Shown: positions 32,648 to 44,652 of the stretch, piece after piece | Layout of the letters: every line of letters starts with the position of its first letter | Numbering within the stretch: the first letter of the stretch is position 1 | Assembly: GCA_014529385.2 (NCBI GenBank) | Contig: CM043969.1 | Location: 18,398,446 to 18,462,445 of the forward strand | Length of the DNA stretch: 64,000 bases | Reading direction: 5' to 3' | From: Adiantum capillus-veneris | Taxonomy: Eukaryota; Streptophyta; Polypodiopsida; Polypodiales; Pteridaceae | The notes under the pieces: generated by a model | Database searches by the model: none | What the model saw: the letters and a program-made list of their open reading frames with translations, nothing else | What the model was told of the DNA's origin: nothing | Program-made: the position numbers and the translations under genes

Positions 32648-33164
32648 TGTCACAAAGCGATGACGTGGCGGACATCAGTAACCCAATTTTTTGCCAGAAA
32701 CCCTAATTTTTGCCGCAAACCCTAATTTCCGGAAATCGCGGAGGCTATAAAATTTTTTTTTTTTTGGGGAAAATGATGAGCGACGCGAATTTTGCTTTTT
32801 TTTTTAAAAAAAAGAAGAGAAAAGACTCTCTAAGAGAGAGAGAACTGATGCTTTTTATTTTAAAATCTTTTGGGGCTTTGCTTTTGGGCATCCCTTGTAA
32901 CCTTTAAATTAGTGGTGAGGGCCTCACTTCTCAGAGCATCTGGACGCAGAGTCTGAGAGTGAAACCCTAACCGCTCTCTTGTACTTTGATGTGATTAATA
33001 TAAAAAGAAATACCGAAAGGGGCGCCAGTCTTTGGGGCCAATATCTCTAGGCACGGAACTCCGCCGGGCCAGTGTACATTTATTGTGATCTGGGACTTGT
33101 TTTGAAGTGGTTATTTGGTGCTGTCGTGGTTGATTCTTGACTTGGAGTGTCCAAGTCTGTTACA
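32648..33164 (+). mobile_element. 5' LTR of the chromovirus (517 bp)
   Basis: From TGTCACAAAG to CTGTTACA. It carries AAACCCTAA-type motifs (32698-32728), a TATA-like CTATAAAA at 32745-32752, and the LTR core GAAATACCGAAAGGGGCGCC near 33007. The primer site follows one base after it. Confidence 0.94.
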
Positions 33165-33165
33165 A

Positions 33166-33177
33166 TGGTATCAGAGC
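33166..33177 (+). promoter_or_regulatory. Primer binding site, initiator-Met tRNA
   Basis: TGGTATCAGAGC, a perfect 12-base match to the common plant primer site, one base from the LTR end. Confidence 0.95.
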
Positions 33178-33235
33178 ACGGCCGATTTCTCTGCTACGGG
33201 AAATCCGATCCCCGAATTTTTTTTCCGCGGCACCT

Positions 33236-34693
33236 ATGGCTTCAGGCAATGATCAGTCGACTCCCTCTGCATCTGGAGATGCGGGCTGGGATCACAATGA
33301 AGATTCAGGCAGAGAGTATGGCCAGCCTCGGCCTACTCAGGCAGAGCAAAAAGAGATGGAGTGTCGTCAATTGATTGGCTATGTAACAAAGATGATGCTC
33401 AATTTTGCCAAGGACCCGAAGATGGCAAAATATATGAACCAGACCTCTTTGGAAGAGGTACAGATCGAGTGGCAGAGAACCACAACACCACTCCCGAAAC
33501 CCGCTCTCAAGAAACCTTCTGCCTCCAAGAAATATACGGAGAAGGAACTAGAGAACGTGGTTGATGCACGGATTGCTCAGCTTTTCGACGTGCAAAAGCA
33601 CGGCAAAAAAGCAAAAGAAAGGCACTGACTTCCCGGGATATTTGGGTCGTCGGTCGACATTTGACAAGGCAAAGAAACAGAAGAAGCTTGTTCGATTTGA
33701 AGGAGTACCCAGTTCTTCTTCTTCTTCTTCTTCTGACAGTTCTTCTAGCTCTTCAGATTCGAGCGAAGAAGACAGAAAAGGTAAAAAGAGAAGCAAGAAA
33801 CAAAGCTTCGGAAAGGGCAAGAAGAAGGCTACATCTCGCCCAGAGACTAACAGTTCTACTGAGGACTTGTCTACAGACAGCTCAAATTCTGATCATGGAA
33901 ACTTTTATGCGAACAAGAATTTTTACAAAGCCAACCAGTATGACTTTCTCGAAGATGAAAGCAAGAAAGTCTGAGAGTTTAAGGAAGGTGGCCACTCGAT
34001 CAAGTTTGATACTTTTCAGGATACTCAGATGCTTCGAAGGCTTTGTCTTTTATACAACAGTTTGACATCGCTTTCGCGGGAGGATGCTATTCAGAGCCTC
34101 CAAGATTCGGAGAGCTACCTCTTACTTTAAGGGGAATGCTCGTACTTGGTGGTCCACGCTTCTTTTAAACAAGATTGCGCCAGTTAAATGGCTGAAATTT
34201 AAAAAAGCTTTTTACTTCTTCTTGGTTGATGCAAGAATACGAACGAGATATACGAGCTGCTTGGAACTATCTTCGGATGACCAAGAAAGATACAATTAAT
34301 GCTTATTGTGAAAGATTCTGGAGCTCTTTTCTACCCGCCTCTTCATTCAAGAAGATCTCGTTCAGAGAACAGATTAAGTGGTTTACCTTGGGTCTACCTA
34401 CAGAGATCCTAGATCACTGCTTGGAACAGAAGTCAGCTTCTATTCAGGAGTTGATGAGTCATGCGAAGCGGGGCTTTGCCATTCACTCTGGCAGTCTGAC
34501 CTACCCTATAGATGAGGCCATGACACAACGGGCCGAACAGACTTCTGGGAATGAAAGTAGAAAGAAAAAGAGCAACGCAGAGAAAAAGGATGCACGACCC
34601 AAGCTTATTCCTGAGGAGAGAGCTCGCTTCATCAGAGAGGGGAAGTGCTTTGGATGCGGGGAACACGGACATATCTCCGCGAAGTGCCCTTAA
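33236..34693 (+). pseudogene. Chromovirus gag with several frameshifts
   Basis: The first frame starts at the ATG giving MASGNDQSTPSASGD and runs to a frameshift near 33600. The next frame holds a Ser-tract and acidic/basic linker (GVPSSSSSSSS, EEDRKGKKRSKK). Then come pieces in two more frames (IRRATSYFKGNARTWWS) and finally the capsid end TINAYCERFWSSFLPASSF, LGLPTEILDHCLEQKSA and a complete knuckle CFGCGEHGHISAKC. At least four indels interrupt what would be one gag. Confidence 0.88.
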
Positions 34694-35284
34694 AAGGCAC
34701 AGAAAGAATAGAATGATAAAGACGACGACAGGTCTGAGAGTTCGAGAGCAGCTGAGGAATGTGGCAAAAAAGGCAGATAGAAAAGCAGAACTGGTACCAC
34801 ATGGCGTGGGACCTGCACCGAATCTAATGAATGAAAGTACAAACTTTGCCGCTTTTGGGGCAAAGTGAAGGATCAGGAAGCTCTTTTGAAGGAGTCAAGG
34901 CCAACTTCTTTTTACTTGGAATTGGCGGCTCCATTTGGAATTACGCCCGACAGACTGACGCCACAGGCAGAGGTAGTTCGATTGGCACCCGGATGGGATG
35001 TTGCCATTACATCGAGCATTGGCAAACTTCGTTTGCAATGACAGGGGTGTTCAGGGCACGTGAGTGACGTTCTACTCAGGATCCCTTGGTACCACAAGAA
35101 CTACGCCGTGGTTGACTATCGGGCCGAGAAAGCGACTTTGATAAATGAAGGGCTTAGAGATTGTACTTGATGAACTTTAGTTTCTTACTCATTCTTTTGG
35201 GAGAGAACTGAACGCTGGATAAAGTTTGAATATGTTTTGACCTGATAAAAAAAACGCCAAGATTTTTCTCCACACTCATGCCGA
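34694..35284 (+). pseudogene. Chromovirus protease-region relic
   Basis: The strip between gag and RT shows fragments such as SFYLELAAPFGITPDRLTPQ, GWDVAITSSIGKL and DYRAEKATLI in shifting frames, as found around the protease of this clade. The catalytic DSG motif is not recognisable. There seems to be a deletion just before RT. Confidence 0.55.
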
Positions 35285-36775
35285 TTGCTTTTCAGAGGGC
35301 CTGAAGATCAAACCATTGATCTGATACCTGGAAGCACGCCACTGAATCGGCCACCTTACCGTGTGAGCCGAGTACAGAATGAAAAGATTATGAGCCCAGT
35401 GAAAGACCTCTTGGAAAAGGGTCTTGTCCAGCCTAGTACACCGTATTGCTCTCCAGTGTTGTTGGTTTTGAAGAAAGACGGATCTTGGAGAATGTGCATC
35501 AATTATAGCACTCTCAACAAAATCACCATCAAGAACAGATTTCCGATTCCTAGGATCGATGATATACTTGACAGGTTACAGGGATCCTCATGCTTTAGCA
35601 GGATTGACTTGAAGAGTGGATATCATCAGATCAGGATAGCACCGAGAGATGTCTACAAGACAGCTTTTCGGACGACTTTTGGGTTATTTGAGTTTTTGGT
35701 GATGCCTTTTGGCTTAACCAATGCTCCTGCGACATTTAATCGGATGATGGACAGGCTTTTTCGAGAGTACAGGCTATTTGTTGGCACTTTCTTTGACGAC
35801 ATCATTGTTTTCTCCAAGAATGAGGGAGAACACAGAGATCATCTGCTTCAAGTCTTTCAAGCATTACGATATCACACGCTAGTGATTAATGCAAAGAAAA
35901 GTGAATTTTTTCTACCAGAGATAACACTTTTTGGGACACATTGTGTCAGCACAGCAGGAGTGCAAATGGACCCGGCCAAGATAGAGACTATCCGTGATTG
36001 GCCCGACTTGAGGAATGTCCATGAAGTTAGAAGCTTCTTGGGACAGTGTTCGTACTACAGGCGGTTCATACGAAAGTTTGCAGAGGTTGCTTCCCCTTTG
36101 CATACCTTGACTCAGAAAGGAGTACCTTTCTCGTGGGGACCCACAAAGGTGACTGCCTTTCCGACATTGAAAGAGAAATTGACTACGGGACCTATTTTGA
36201 CTTTGCCGGACTTGCAGAAGTCATTTGAAGTATATTGTGATGCTTGTGGTCGTAGTCTGGGTGCGGTCTTGATGCAAGAAGTGCATGTCATAGCTTACGA
36301 GAGCCGTTTGTTCTCTAGGTCGGAGATGACAGCACAGATCTATGAGAAAGAGCTTTTGGCGGTTATCCATGCTCTTACTCAGTGGCGGCATTACCTACTC
36401 GGAGCGGATTTTACTGTCTTTACAGATCATCAGAGTTTGCGCTACTTCTTGTCACAGAAGTAGCTTTTGGAAAAGCAGATGCGGTGGGCGAACATCTTGT
36501 CACAGTTTCACTTCCAGATTGTCCATGTGCAGGGACAGAAGAATGTTGTGGCAGATGCTTTGTCTCGGAAACCGTTGGTTCTGGCTGTTTCCGCGATACA
36601 TCATAGGAGCTTCGAGGATATGGTCGATAAGTATGCCATAGATACAGATTTTGCAGATATTTTCACACGGATACGGGATGGGGAGACAGTAGCTGGATAC
36701 TCCCTTCGGGAAGGCTACTTGATGAAAAAGACTCTTGTGGGTTACACAGCCGTTGAGGGAAAAGGTTATGACTGA
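35285..36775 (+). pseudogene. Chromovirus RT-RNase H, one amber stop
   Basis: A 392-residue open frame has EKGLVQPSTPYCSPVLLVLK, FSRIDLKSGYHQIRI, MPFGLTNAPATFNRMMD and the catalytic FFDDIIVFSK (FxDD for YxDD). The RNase H follows: VYCDACGRSLGAVLMQ, YEKELLAVIHAL and FTDHQSLRYF. A TAG at 36461-36463 stops it. The same frame continues to QMRWANILSQFHFQIVHVQG and ADALSRKP, so this is a single nonsense mutation, not a frameshift. Confidence 0.93.
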
Positions 36776-37040
36776 ATGCCACTGTCCACTTTTTACGGGT
36801 CACCGTGGCATTGCTACCACCATGAAAGGGGTAGAGAGATATTTCTTTTGGCCGAGACTCAAGAAAGATGTGGAAGAGTTTGTGCGCAGTTGCTTGGTAT
36901 GCCAGAAGGTCAAGTTTGACAAAAGGCATAAAGCACAGGGATTGTTACAGCCTTTACCCATACCCACCCGGCCCTAGAAAAGTATTGAAATGGATTTCAT
37001 TTTTGATACCCGAGAACACAGAATGATCACGATGATTTTC
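36735..37040 (+). pseudogene. Chromovirus integrase zinc finger and core start
   Basis: HCPLFTGHRGIATTMKG, YFFWPRLKKDVEEFV and CLVCQKVK make the HHCC finger. A stop follows in IPTRP*KSIEMDFIF. The sequence then jumps from about REHRMITMIF to RLHGSL, skipping the DRFSK block and the strand after it. About 120 bases of the integrase core, including material near the first catalytic Asp, are missing. Confidence 0.85.
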
Positions 37041-37049
37041 CGATTACAT

Positions 37050-37960
37050 GGCAGTCTGAGACGATTGTCTCCGACAGAGACCCCAGATTTATGAGTTTGT
37101 TTTGGAAGGCAATTTGGGAGAACATTAGCACGCGGTTACAGTTCTCGTCATCGTTCCACTTGCAGACTGACGGGCAATTTGAGATTGCCAATTCAATGAT
37201 TTTAGATTTATTGAAGTCTTGTATCTCGGATCAGAAGACTCAATGGGAAAAGAACTTACCTTTGGTGGAATTTGCCTACAATAACACGATACACTCTTCG
37301 ACGGGGAAGACGCCATGTGAGATTGTTGAAAGTGCTGCGAAGGTTCCATCCTTCCTGAGCACGAAAGATTCGATATTTGAAGCGGATGAATATTCGCGAG
37401 ATTTGGATACGGCTTTTGCCAAGGTTCGCGAGACTTTGCAGGAGTCTCAAGAACGACATAAAAAGGCAGCGGATCGCCATCGTCGTGACTTGAAATTGAA
37501 GGAGGATGATTGGGTGCTCTTACTTTTGAGAAGGCACGCCTACGAAAGAAAAAGGGAAAGGAGAGGCTTTTTCCAAAGCTTAGTATGCGATACTACGGAC
37601 CTTTCCAGATCACTGACAAGATAAATGATGTCTCTTCCGATTGAAACTGCCAGATACTTGGAGGATTCATAATGCATTGCATGTGAGTCTCTTGAACCCT
37701 GTTAAGGGTGATGTGCCTGATGATGGGGAGCCTGATGAGCAACCCAAAGTGGAAGAAAACGAGGAGATCCTTGTTCATGAACAGATTTTGGCACATAACG
37801 ATACGAAGAAAGGTAAAGTGCGAAGGCGGTTCTTGGTTTAGTTCAAGAACTTTCCTGCACTTGATGCGAAGTGGATGGAGGAGGAGGACCTAGCAGATAC
37901 TCCTCGGATTGTGAAACTTTACCTCGACGTTTTGGTTTAGCATAGTCTACTCCAAACGGA
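37050..37960 (+). pseudogene. Chromovirus integrase end, GPY/F module and chromodomain
   Basis: SDRDPRFMSLFWKAIWEN (second Asp), TDGQFEIANSM (Glu), LVEFAYNNTIHSSTGKTP and HKKAADRHRRDLKLKEDDWV lead on to the GPY/F region in another frame (YYGPFQ, IHNALHVSLLNPVKGDVP). The chromodomain follows (RRRFLV, then FKNFPALDAKWMEEEDLAD) after a stop. Three frames are used. Confidence 0.88.
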
Positions 37961-38513
37961 ACCCAGAAACTCAGCTTGGCCGAAGATCTGGTGCAGTGGG
38001 ATGCACAAGAGGGGAGTTACTCCGCTTCTTTGTCAACAGATTCTTGATTTTGATCCTAAAGTCACTGATGTCTCTTTGAGCTTCAGGGATACTGAGAGCT
38101 GACAGTATTCTGTTGGATGACTTTATGAAATGGAATTCCTGATTATGATACTGATTTGTTCTTGACTTCTTGTGAGTGCAGGAACTGACAGACGAAATGA
38201 CTGCAGCATTTTGGCCTGATTGATCTCCAATAGACATGGCTGCAATAGGGGTTAGTCAATCGGACATCGATGAGGTCCCGATTGGACCTAGATGTGATTG
38301 CTAGCTACATTGCCGATAAATCACGGTTTAAGATCCAAATGAATGTTGAATGTCATGTGATGTCCTGTGATGTCTGGTGATGTGACTGCCGATTTTGTAC
38401 ATGTGCTAGATGTGTGTTCCTAGTACGTAGGTTCTAACAGTCAGTGTCTGCTAAGACGTTTTATGGCTTTTGTCGGTTTTGCAGGCGTAATCGCGGTCGA
38501 TTACAATGCTTTC

Positions 38514-39039
38514 AAGAGGGGGGTATGTCACAAAGTGATGACGTGGCGGACAACAGTAACCCTAATTTCTGCCAAAAACCCTGCAAACCCTAATTTCTGC
38601 CACAAACCCTAATTTCCGAAAATCGCGGAGGCTATAAATTTTTTTTTTTTTTGAAAATGATGAGCGACGCGAATTTTTTTTTTTTATATAACAAAAAAAG
38701 AGAAGAGAGAGAGAGAGAACTGATGCTTTTTATTTTAAAAGCTTTTGGGGCTCTACTTTTGGGCATCCCTTGTAACCTTTAAATTAGTGGTGAGGGCCTC
38801 ACTTCTCAGAGCATCTGGACGCAGAGTCTGAGAGTGAAACCCTAACCGCTCTCTTGTACTTTGATTTGATTAATATAAAAAGAAATACCGAAAGGGGCGC
38901 CAGTCTTTGGGGCCAATATCTTTAGGCACGGAACTCCGCCGGGCCAGTGTACATCTATTGTGATCTGGGACTTGTTTTGAAGTGGTTATTTGGTGCTGTC
39001 GCGGTTGATTCTTGACTTGGAGTGTCCAAGTCTGTTACA
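38514..39039 (+). mobile_element. Polypurine tract and 3' LTR of the chromovirus
   Basis: AAGAGGGGGG (38514-38523) is two bases from the LTR, which runs 38526-39039 (514 bp) from TGTCACAAAG to CTGTTACA. The LTR core lies near 38885. Between the chromodomain and this tract is a long non-coding 3' stretch (37960-38513) in which I see nothing recognisable. Confidence 0.94.
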
Positions 39040-39044
39040 TTTTC

Positions 39045-40320
39045 TCCTAAGTTTAATAAGAATTAAAGAAATATGGAAAGGGGCGCCAATCTTTGGGGCC
39101 TATAGGGCGTGGCTGTCTGCTTGAAGCACTCTACCTGCCAGGCCCTGTTATGTTTGAAGTGTAATTTTTAGTCACAAGCTTATTCGGGAAGTTCCTCTGT
39201 GTGATAAAGTTTAACAGTGTAAAGATCGGGTGAAAGCTAAAGTCTACCGTCCTACGGGCCAGTTTCATGGTTCTGTCGCTGGGACATAATCACTTTTTCC
39301 TTAAAGAGTTAGTAGCCTTGGTTGGTTTTTGGTGAAGACACACAACACAAGAACTTGGAATTACACTATGGCTAGCAGGACAAACAATGCCGGGCAAGTG
39401 GGTTCCTCTTCACAGGACAAACAGACTGTTCCTCGTGTAGTTTCGTGCGTGGCCGATTGGGCAACTACACGAGGATGCATTCAGGACATAGTTGGTTGCT
39501 ATTGTGAATGTGTTTTCTCAGTTGGAATTTCTGCAAGTGCCACGAGCGTCACAGCGAACAAGGCAACTTTCTCATGCAGGGGAGCTTGTTGAGGCTCAAG
39601 CCTAGGTCCCTTATGCGTCTCAGCAGGGCAGGGAGCACTCACATGTTGCAGAGTCAGTTGGGGCTCAAAGACAAATTCCTTTGGTCCACGAACAACCGGT
39701 TAGGACGCCTATCTGCAAGCTTTGCCAGTTCAGCCAACCACCTTTCAGAGTCTTAATGTTGCATTAAATGGACAGGGAACCAATTTTCAGGCTATGCAAC
39801 AGGTTCTTCCACCACCCACGGTACATCTTGGGTATTTTGGTGGTGGATCTTTGTTTTAGATCATGGCTGGTTATGCGCCTGGAAACCAGCAATATATGCC
39901 ACAAACAGCCTGTGGGGGTATACAAGGCATTATGCCAAACCCCATGTATGGTAATATTGGCATGGAGCAAGGGTTTCAGCTTGGTCTGCCACATGGAAAT
40001 TTTGGCATGGCTGGGTTTTCCGACCAGTAGGCAAATATGGCACCACTGACTCAGAATGCCAATGGCCAAGGGCGTCGATGATCCCTATTACGGTGCCCAT
40101 GTTGCAGACACTTCCCTATGATAATTTTGGAGCATTGGAAAAGCCAAAACCATACAAAGAAGGTGGTGCAACTGATCTTCTTATCAAGAGCTTCGTCAAA
40201 TCTTTTTGTGAGTATAATTTTTGCTTGTTTGCAGTCGGTTTTGCTTTCTGCTTCATTGCCGGCTTGAGAGGTGCATGGACGGCATCTCACCATCGTGAGT
40301 GAACCTCATAAGGTATATGA
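39045..40320 (+). pseudogene. LTR end and gag-like relic of another Ty3 element
   Basis: At 39058-39098 the conserved LTR core recurs, so the chromovirus landed in another element's LTR. A frame then starts MASRTNNAGQVGSSSQDKQT (39368). Further on in another frame are Gln/Gly/Met-rich stretches (GNQQYMPQTACGG, GNIGMEQGFQLGLPHGNFGM) up to about 40060 and GGATDLLIKSFVKSF. I read it as a decayed gag from its position and composition, not from a domain match. Confidence 0.45.
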
Positions 40321-40663
40321 CCCTTGAGGAGCTTCAAATACTTTAGGGTCCTTGGAATACTTATCCATCTTTTGACACACGTGTCAACCTGCAATTGACG
40401 TCGGTAGTTTGTCTTGTCAAGATCCTCTGTCGGAAATTTGTCACGGTCTTCCGAATCATCGGAAGAAGCCTTGCTTCTGTTGAAATCTCCATGGTTTCTA
40501 TGTTCCCTCGTTGGGATTAGGGTTTTCTTCATCTTCCCGCAGATGAGATGTCGGAGAGGTTTTGTCTCTAGCAGTTTCACTACTAGAACCCATGTGTGTT
40601 GCAGAAAGGTTCAGATCCTCTGTAGAAGAAGAGAACTACAAATAACTGAACTGAACTTGGATA

Positions 40664-40670
40664 TACATAC

Positions 40671-40742
<72 letters not shown>

Positions 40743-40750
40743 CTGTATGT

Positions 40751-40782
<32 letters not shown>

Positions 40783-40800
40783 GAGAGAGAGAGAGAGAAG
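40664..40800. repeat. CATA/TA/GA compound microsatellite
   Basis: CATA units pass into about 27 TA dinucleotides, then GTATGTCTGTATG and interrupted GA runs. It occupies the place where other LTR-A copies have a pure GA run. Confidence 0.95.
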
Positions 40801-40847
40801 ATGAGAGTCGACACGGAGCGGCGGAGTTCCATCCCTAGATGCACTGG
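40801..40847 (-). mobile_element. LTR-A-like LTR, left piece
   Basis: GACACGGAGCGGCGGAGTTCC and the bases after it match the mid part of LTR-A (compare 49872-49905). The match breaks off at 40847 and resumes at 47546-47590, on the far side of element B. Element B therefore inserted into this LTR. The start of this LTR to the left (about 40600) is unclear. Confidence 0.8.
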
Positions 40848-40886
40848 TGTTAGGTGCAGCGGAATGAATGTTTGCGCTTTGCTCAA

Positions 40887-42406
40887 TATCACAAAAATAC
40901 GGAAGCGTAAACTGACTTTTACTTGTACTTCAAATACTCAAGAGAATTGGAGAGAGAGAGAGAGGAAAAGCTTGACACTTCATTGGGGACCAGAAGATGG
41001 GCTGGTCCCCCCCCCATAAAGAGAATATCTTTATTACTAAGGGAGAATCTTTACAGGCACAAGAACGGGGCAATAGCCCGTCCTCTATTCTTTTTTTCTG
41101 CTTCTGACTGAGAGAGTGCGAACGCTACTCTCTGAATATTGAGAGGATCTTCCCTCTGCTATGAGATTTTTGGGAAGCTCTCAAAAACGAGAGTCTATCT
41201 TCCACAAAACTCAACGGAAGCTCTCGAAAATGAGAGTCTACCTTCCGCTAACCGAGTCCCTTTATGCATAATTATTCCTGCAACAAAAACAAGGGAGAAA
41301 CACGCAAAATGCACGCACACATGCTTGCTGTAATTTTCTGCACATAACCTGAAAATGTTACTTGAGCACCTTCCAGAGCCAAAAAAGAGACCTTTTCCGC
41401 GATGGAATTGCACGAAACTTGCTGTACGTGTAGTGTAGGTAGAGAAGAACTAGATTCTATATGTATTTTGCTGAAATTCAACCTAAAGGAGCTGATTAAG
41501 GGCTGAAAACAGAGAATTTACAGCCACCACACTCTACGAAGAGAGTGCCTGCTGCAACTTCTCGTGATGAAACCTCACCAAAAGCTGGCTATGGCTATGA
41601 GAGCCCTTGTTCTAGACAATGGGAGCACGAGGCCACCACATATGTCACAAGGGGGTTGAAGGGGCTGCTCTCAAGCTTCCATGGAGGACTCCAATGCGTA
41701 GGGCATACTCACAATAGGGGGGGTAGGAGCACTGCCAACACTGAAAATGGGGGAGTAGGGCCTCCTAAATAGCCATGAGGGAGAGGGGGCGCTAGGAAGA
41801 GAGAGAGGGTGAGAGTGAGAGTGAGAGAGAGTTAGTTTGCATTGGTAAGTGTGCCACTTGGCACACTTAATAACTTAAAAAACCCTTCAACTTTCACTTT
41901 TAAAAATCCCTAGGCTATTAATGAAATGTGCAAATTAACTCACAACTGCACACACAGATGCTACTAATGAAATTGTTAGCTGCTCCCCAGCGCAATGTCG
42001 TACCGACACTGCTCTGGCATTACCTGTTCGCACTTGTTCAGTCATTTGGTCCGGCATAGACAATTTAAAAATACCTTAACTGACTTATCCTAAGGTCGTA
42101 AAATGATTCAGGCCTTAGGGTTATTATTCTAAGGACCCCATCTCATTCCTGTGCTTGTACTAGCGCGCGTAATTTCTTGAGCCTGAAATCTGAGGCTACT
42201 ATCTATCCCTTCATTGAAGACCCGATTTCCCAATCGCTAGGGCTTTAGGGTATTTTCTGCTAGGGTCTCCCTGAGGTGCACTGGCCCAAACTTGGGCGCA
42301 CCTGAGGCCCCAGAACTGCTAAATCTATTCTGATGTGCACACAACTAATTATATAATTCTTTTCTCGTAAATAAATTAATTATTTACAAAGTCTGACTTA
42401 GTTACA
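40887..42406. mobile_element. Solo LTR-C (1520 bp), TSD CTCAA
   Basis: It starts TATCACAAAA (TG to TA) and ends TTAGTTACA. CTCAA lies at 40882-40886 and 42407-42411, and joining the flanks restores the LTR-B sequence GCTTTGCTCAAGATGAG. So it inserted inside the left LTR of element B. No coding region seen. Its ends resemble LTR-A ends, but the body differs. Confidence 0.82.
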
Positions 42407-42685
42407 CTCAAGATGAGTGCTCCGAATTGTGCTCAAGGTTCCTTTTGTTCTTAGGGAAGGTAGAGCCTTCTGTTCTTAATGAGAAAGTGCTATGATCACA
42501 AACAAAGTGAATGGACATTGTGCGTGCAAGTGTATGAGACTGAGGGATAGAGAGAGAAGAGAAATATGACACCAGAGACGTTGTAAAACCCTCCTCCGAA
42601 GGCCCCACTCTCGCCGACGAGAGTGGTCTACTTATGATTGCACAAACTGGTACAACTGAATGCAAGTGATTGATGCAAGTCTAGG

Positions 42686-44027
42686 TATAACCGGCTTGTA
42701 CAACGTAGAGGGCGGTACTATTTCAATTACCTGTTAACTTTACACAGAGCACTGAGAAGGAAAGAGAATACAGTTGCGTCCAGCGACTAGAATGTCACTG
42801 CGCACACGAGACCGACACCCTGTAGGCCCCAAAAACTGGCGCCCCTTTCGGTATTTCTTTATTCAAATTAAGGTAGACGATCTGACCACTTAGCACAAGC
42901 TTTCACAAAGCTGTCCAAACCTGGCGAGGGCTGAAAACGCAGGTTTTCGACCTGATTTTGGCAGCATAACTTTGCAAAAACCCCTGTAGGTCAAAAGCAC
43001 CTGTCTAAGACGGATTCCCTCGCTATTTGGAAGCTTTCTGGTGAGCTGTCACAGAAATTCAGCGGGCTGTAATTCCGTGTTTTTCACTGCCGGGTGCCCA
43101 AAAGCCTGTATACGCATCCCAAGGCTCTCACGAGGCTCCCCCAGTGTTCCCTTGCAGTTTAGGTGCGAAACCCTAAACCTGCAGAAAAACACAGCAGGCT
43201 GTAATTTGCTGTTTCAGATCGTTTTTAGCGGAGCGAACACGCCTACGCGTGTCCCAAGGGCTCCCGCACGCAATGGGACAGTTGCCCTGTGAATTCGACG
43301 AGTTTTCACGCGAGAAAACTCTCCGAATTCGCAATCTTTCGCGATGGAACTGTGCGTACCTGTGGGGGATTAGCAATTAGCTAATCCGGTTCCTGTTCAG
43401 AAGGCTCTTGCCTTGGCAAACGCGCATAAACCCCCAGAACTGTACATGTTCAACTGAGTAGCCCAACTAGTGGGGCATTACCATATGTGCCAAAGGAGAG
43501 AGAGAGATGCACGAGAGCAAATCATCGCGCTACATGAGACAGAGGAGAAGGCAAGCTTTCCATTAAAGCTGTAGACTTGCACCCACTACTCACACACACA
43601 CTGTAGCTCACTTATGATCAAAAATCAGCCTCCTCTCTCAAATTGGGCGCCCCCTCTTGCTGATGGAAGTGGAAAATCCACCTGGAACCGCCATGTGTCC
43701 AGTTTGCCCCTTTTGAGTTAATTCCCTAGTTCCCACTGACTTATAAAGTTATAAGTGACTTTCTGAGTGGCCCAGTCTTCATTTGGCGCACACAAGCTTC
43801 CATACTCATCAGAATTCAGTGCTAACTGGCCCGACCAGTCCCAGACTGACCAACCCAGACTCCCGTTGTGAGAAACCTATTCGTCCGCAGCCATTTCACA
43901 CTGGCCATGCAATGTCCACTTGCACCTTTTCAAGGATTTCGGGGAAAACAAGTAAAAATAAAAATAAATAAAAATATCTAGTACTTATTTACGGAAGGCA
44001 ACAGGAAAAATACACCTCCTGGTGACA
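42686..44027. mobile_element. Solo LTR-D (1342 bp), TSD CTAGG
   Basis: CTAGG occurs at 42681-42685 and 44028-44032, and removal restores the LTR-B sequence around GTCTAGGCTATGTCG. It starts TATAACC and ends GGTGACA. The reversed LTR core is present (42828-42866), so it is the LTR of another family. No reading frame of note. Confidence 0.82.
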
Positions 44028-44052
44028 CTAGGCTATGTCGACGATGACAACG

Positions 44053-44480
44053 GGGATGACGAAGTCGACCTAAGGGCTGAAATCTGCAAGCTTTCTACTG
44101 CTGTCCAAAAACGTTATGGGCTGAAATCTGCGACTAGTCCAAAAACGCTGATTTGGGGGCTGTTTTCGGTGAGTCTTTGACGTTGAAAATCTGCAGGTTT
44201 AGGGCTGAAAACTGAGGTTCCTAAAGGCTGAAAACTGAGGTTCTTACCGGGTTGAATCTGCTACACTTTAGGTTGAATCTTGTCGGTCTTTATCTGTTGC
44301 TGAAATCTTTGCATATGCTGAAATCCAAAAACGCTAGGGAAGCTGTTGGCAAAAACGCTAGGTCAGTTGGTTTTTGCTGCGGGGAGATCTGATGCAAAAA
44401 CGCTATCTGTTGGGACTTGCCGGCGATGGTGCTGATGCAAAACGCAAGGTTGGTGCAGTTTCAAAAACGCTAGTGGAAGG
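44053..44480. repeat. CAAAAACGCTA-type degenerate repeats inside LTR-B
   Basis: Short motifs CAAAAACGCT(A/G) and GGCTGAAATCTG recur about a dozen times in 430 bases. The same set occurs in the other LTR (46680-47110) and in the solo LTR (25320-25860). Confidence 0.8.
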
Positions 44481-44652
44481 GCTTTTCTGGTGATGGTCTT
44501 CTTGCTTGGTGGGGGAAAACCGCCAAGGTCCTGTTGAGAAGTTGCCTACTGAGCTTGGCTCCTGTTGCCTCTTCTGCCATTTAGTGCTAGTCTAGGTTTG
44601 CTTATATATTTTCTTACCCAAATTGCCCTACCTACTTTTGTTGGAAAGTCAC

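Larger units (their letters stand above)
32648..39039 (+). mobile_element. Complete-ended chromovirus (6392 bp), TSD TTTTC
   Basis: Both LTRs, an initiator-Met primer site (33166-33177), a polypurine tract (38514-38523) and a perfect target duplication TTTTC (32643-32647 and 39040-39044) are present. The coding region has gag, protease, RT, RNase H, integrase and chromodomain in the chromovirus order. It is broken by at least four gag frameshifts, one amber stop before the RNase H end, and a deletion in the integrase. The two LTRs agree well in their last 300 bases and less well at their start. Confidence 0.96.

Noticed and set aside
33561-33974. Ser-rich acidic ORF as a separate host gene
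   Set aside because: It is the middle of the chromovirus gag in a shifted frame, with LTR and primer site upstream and the knuckle downstream.
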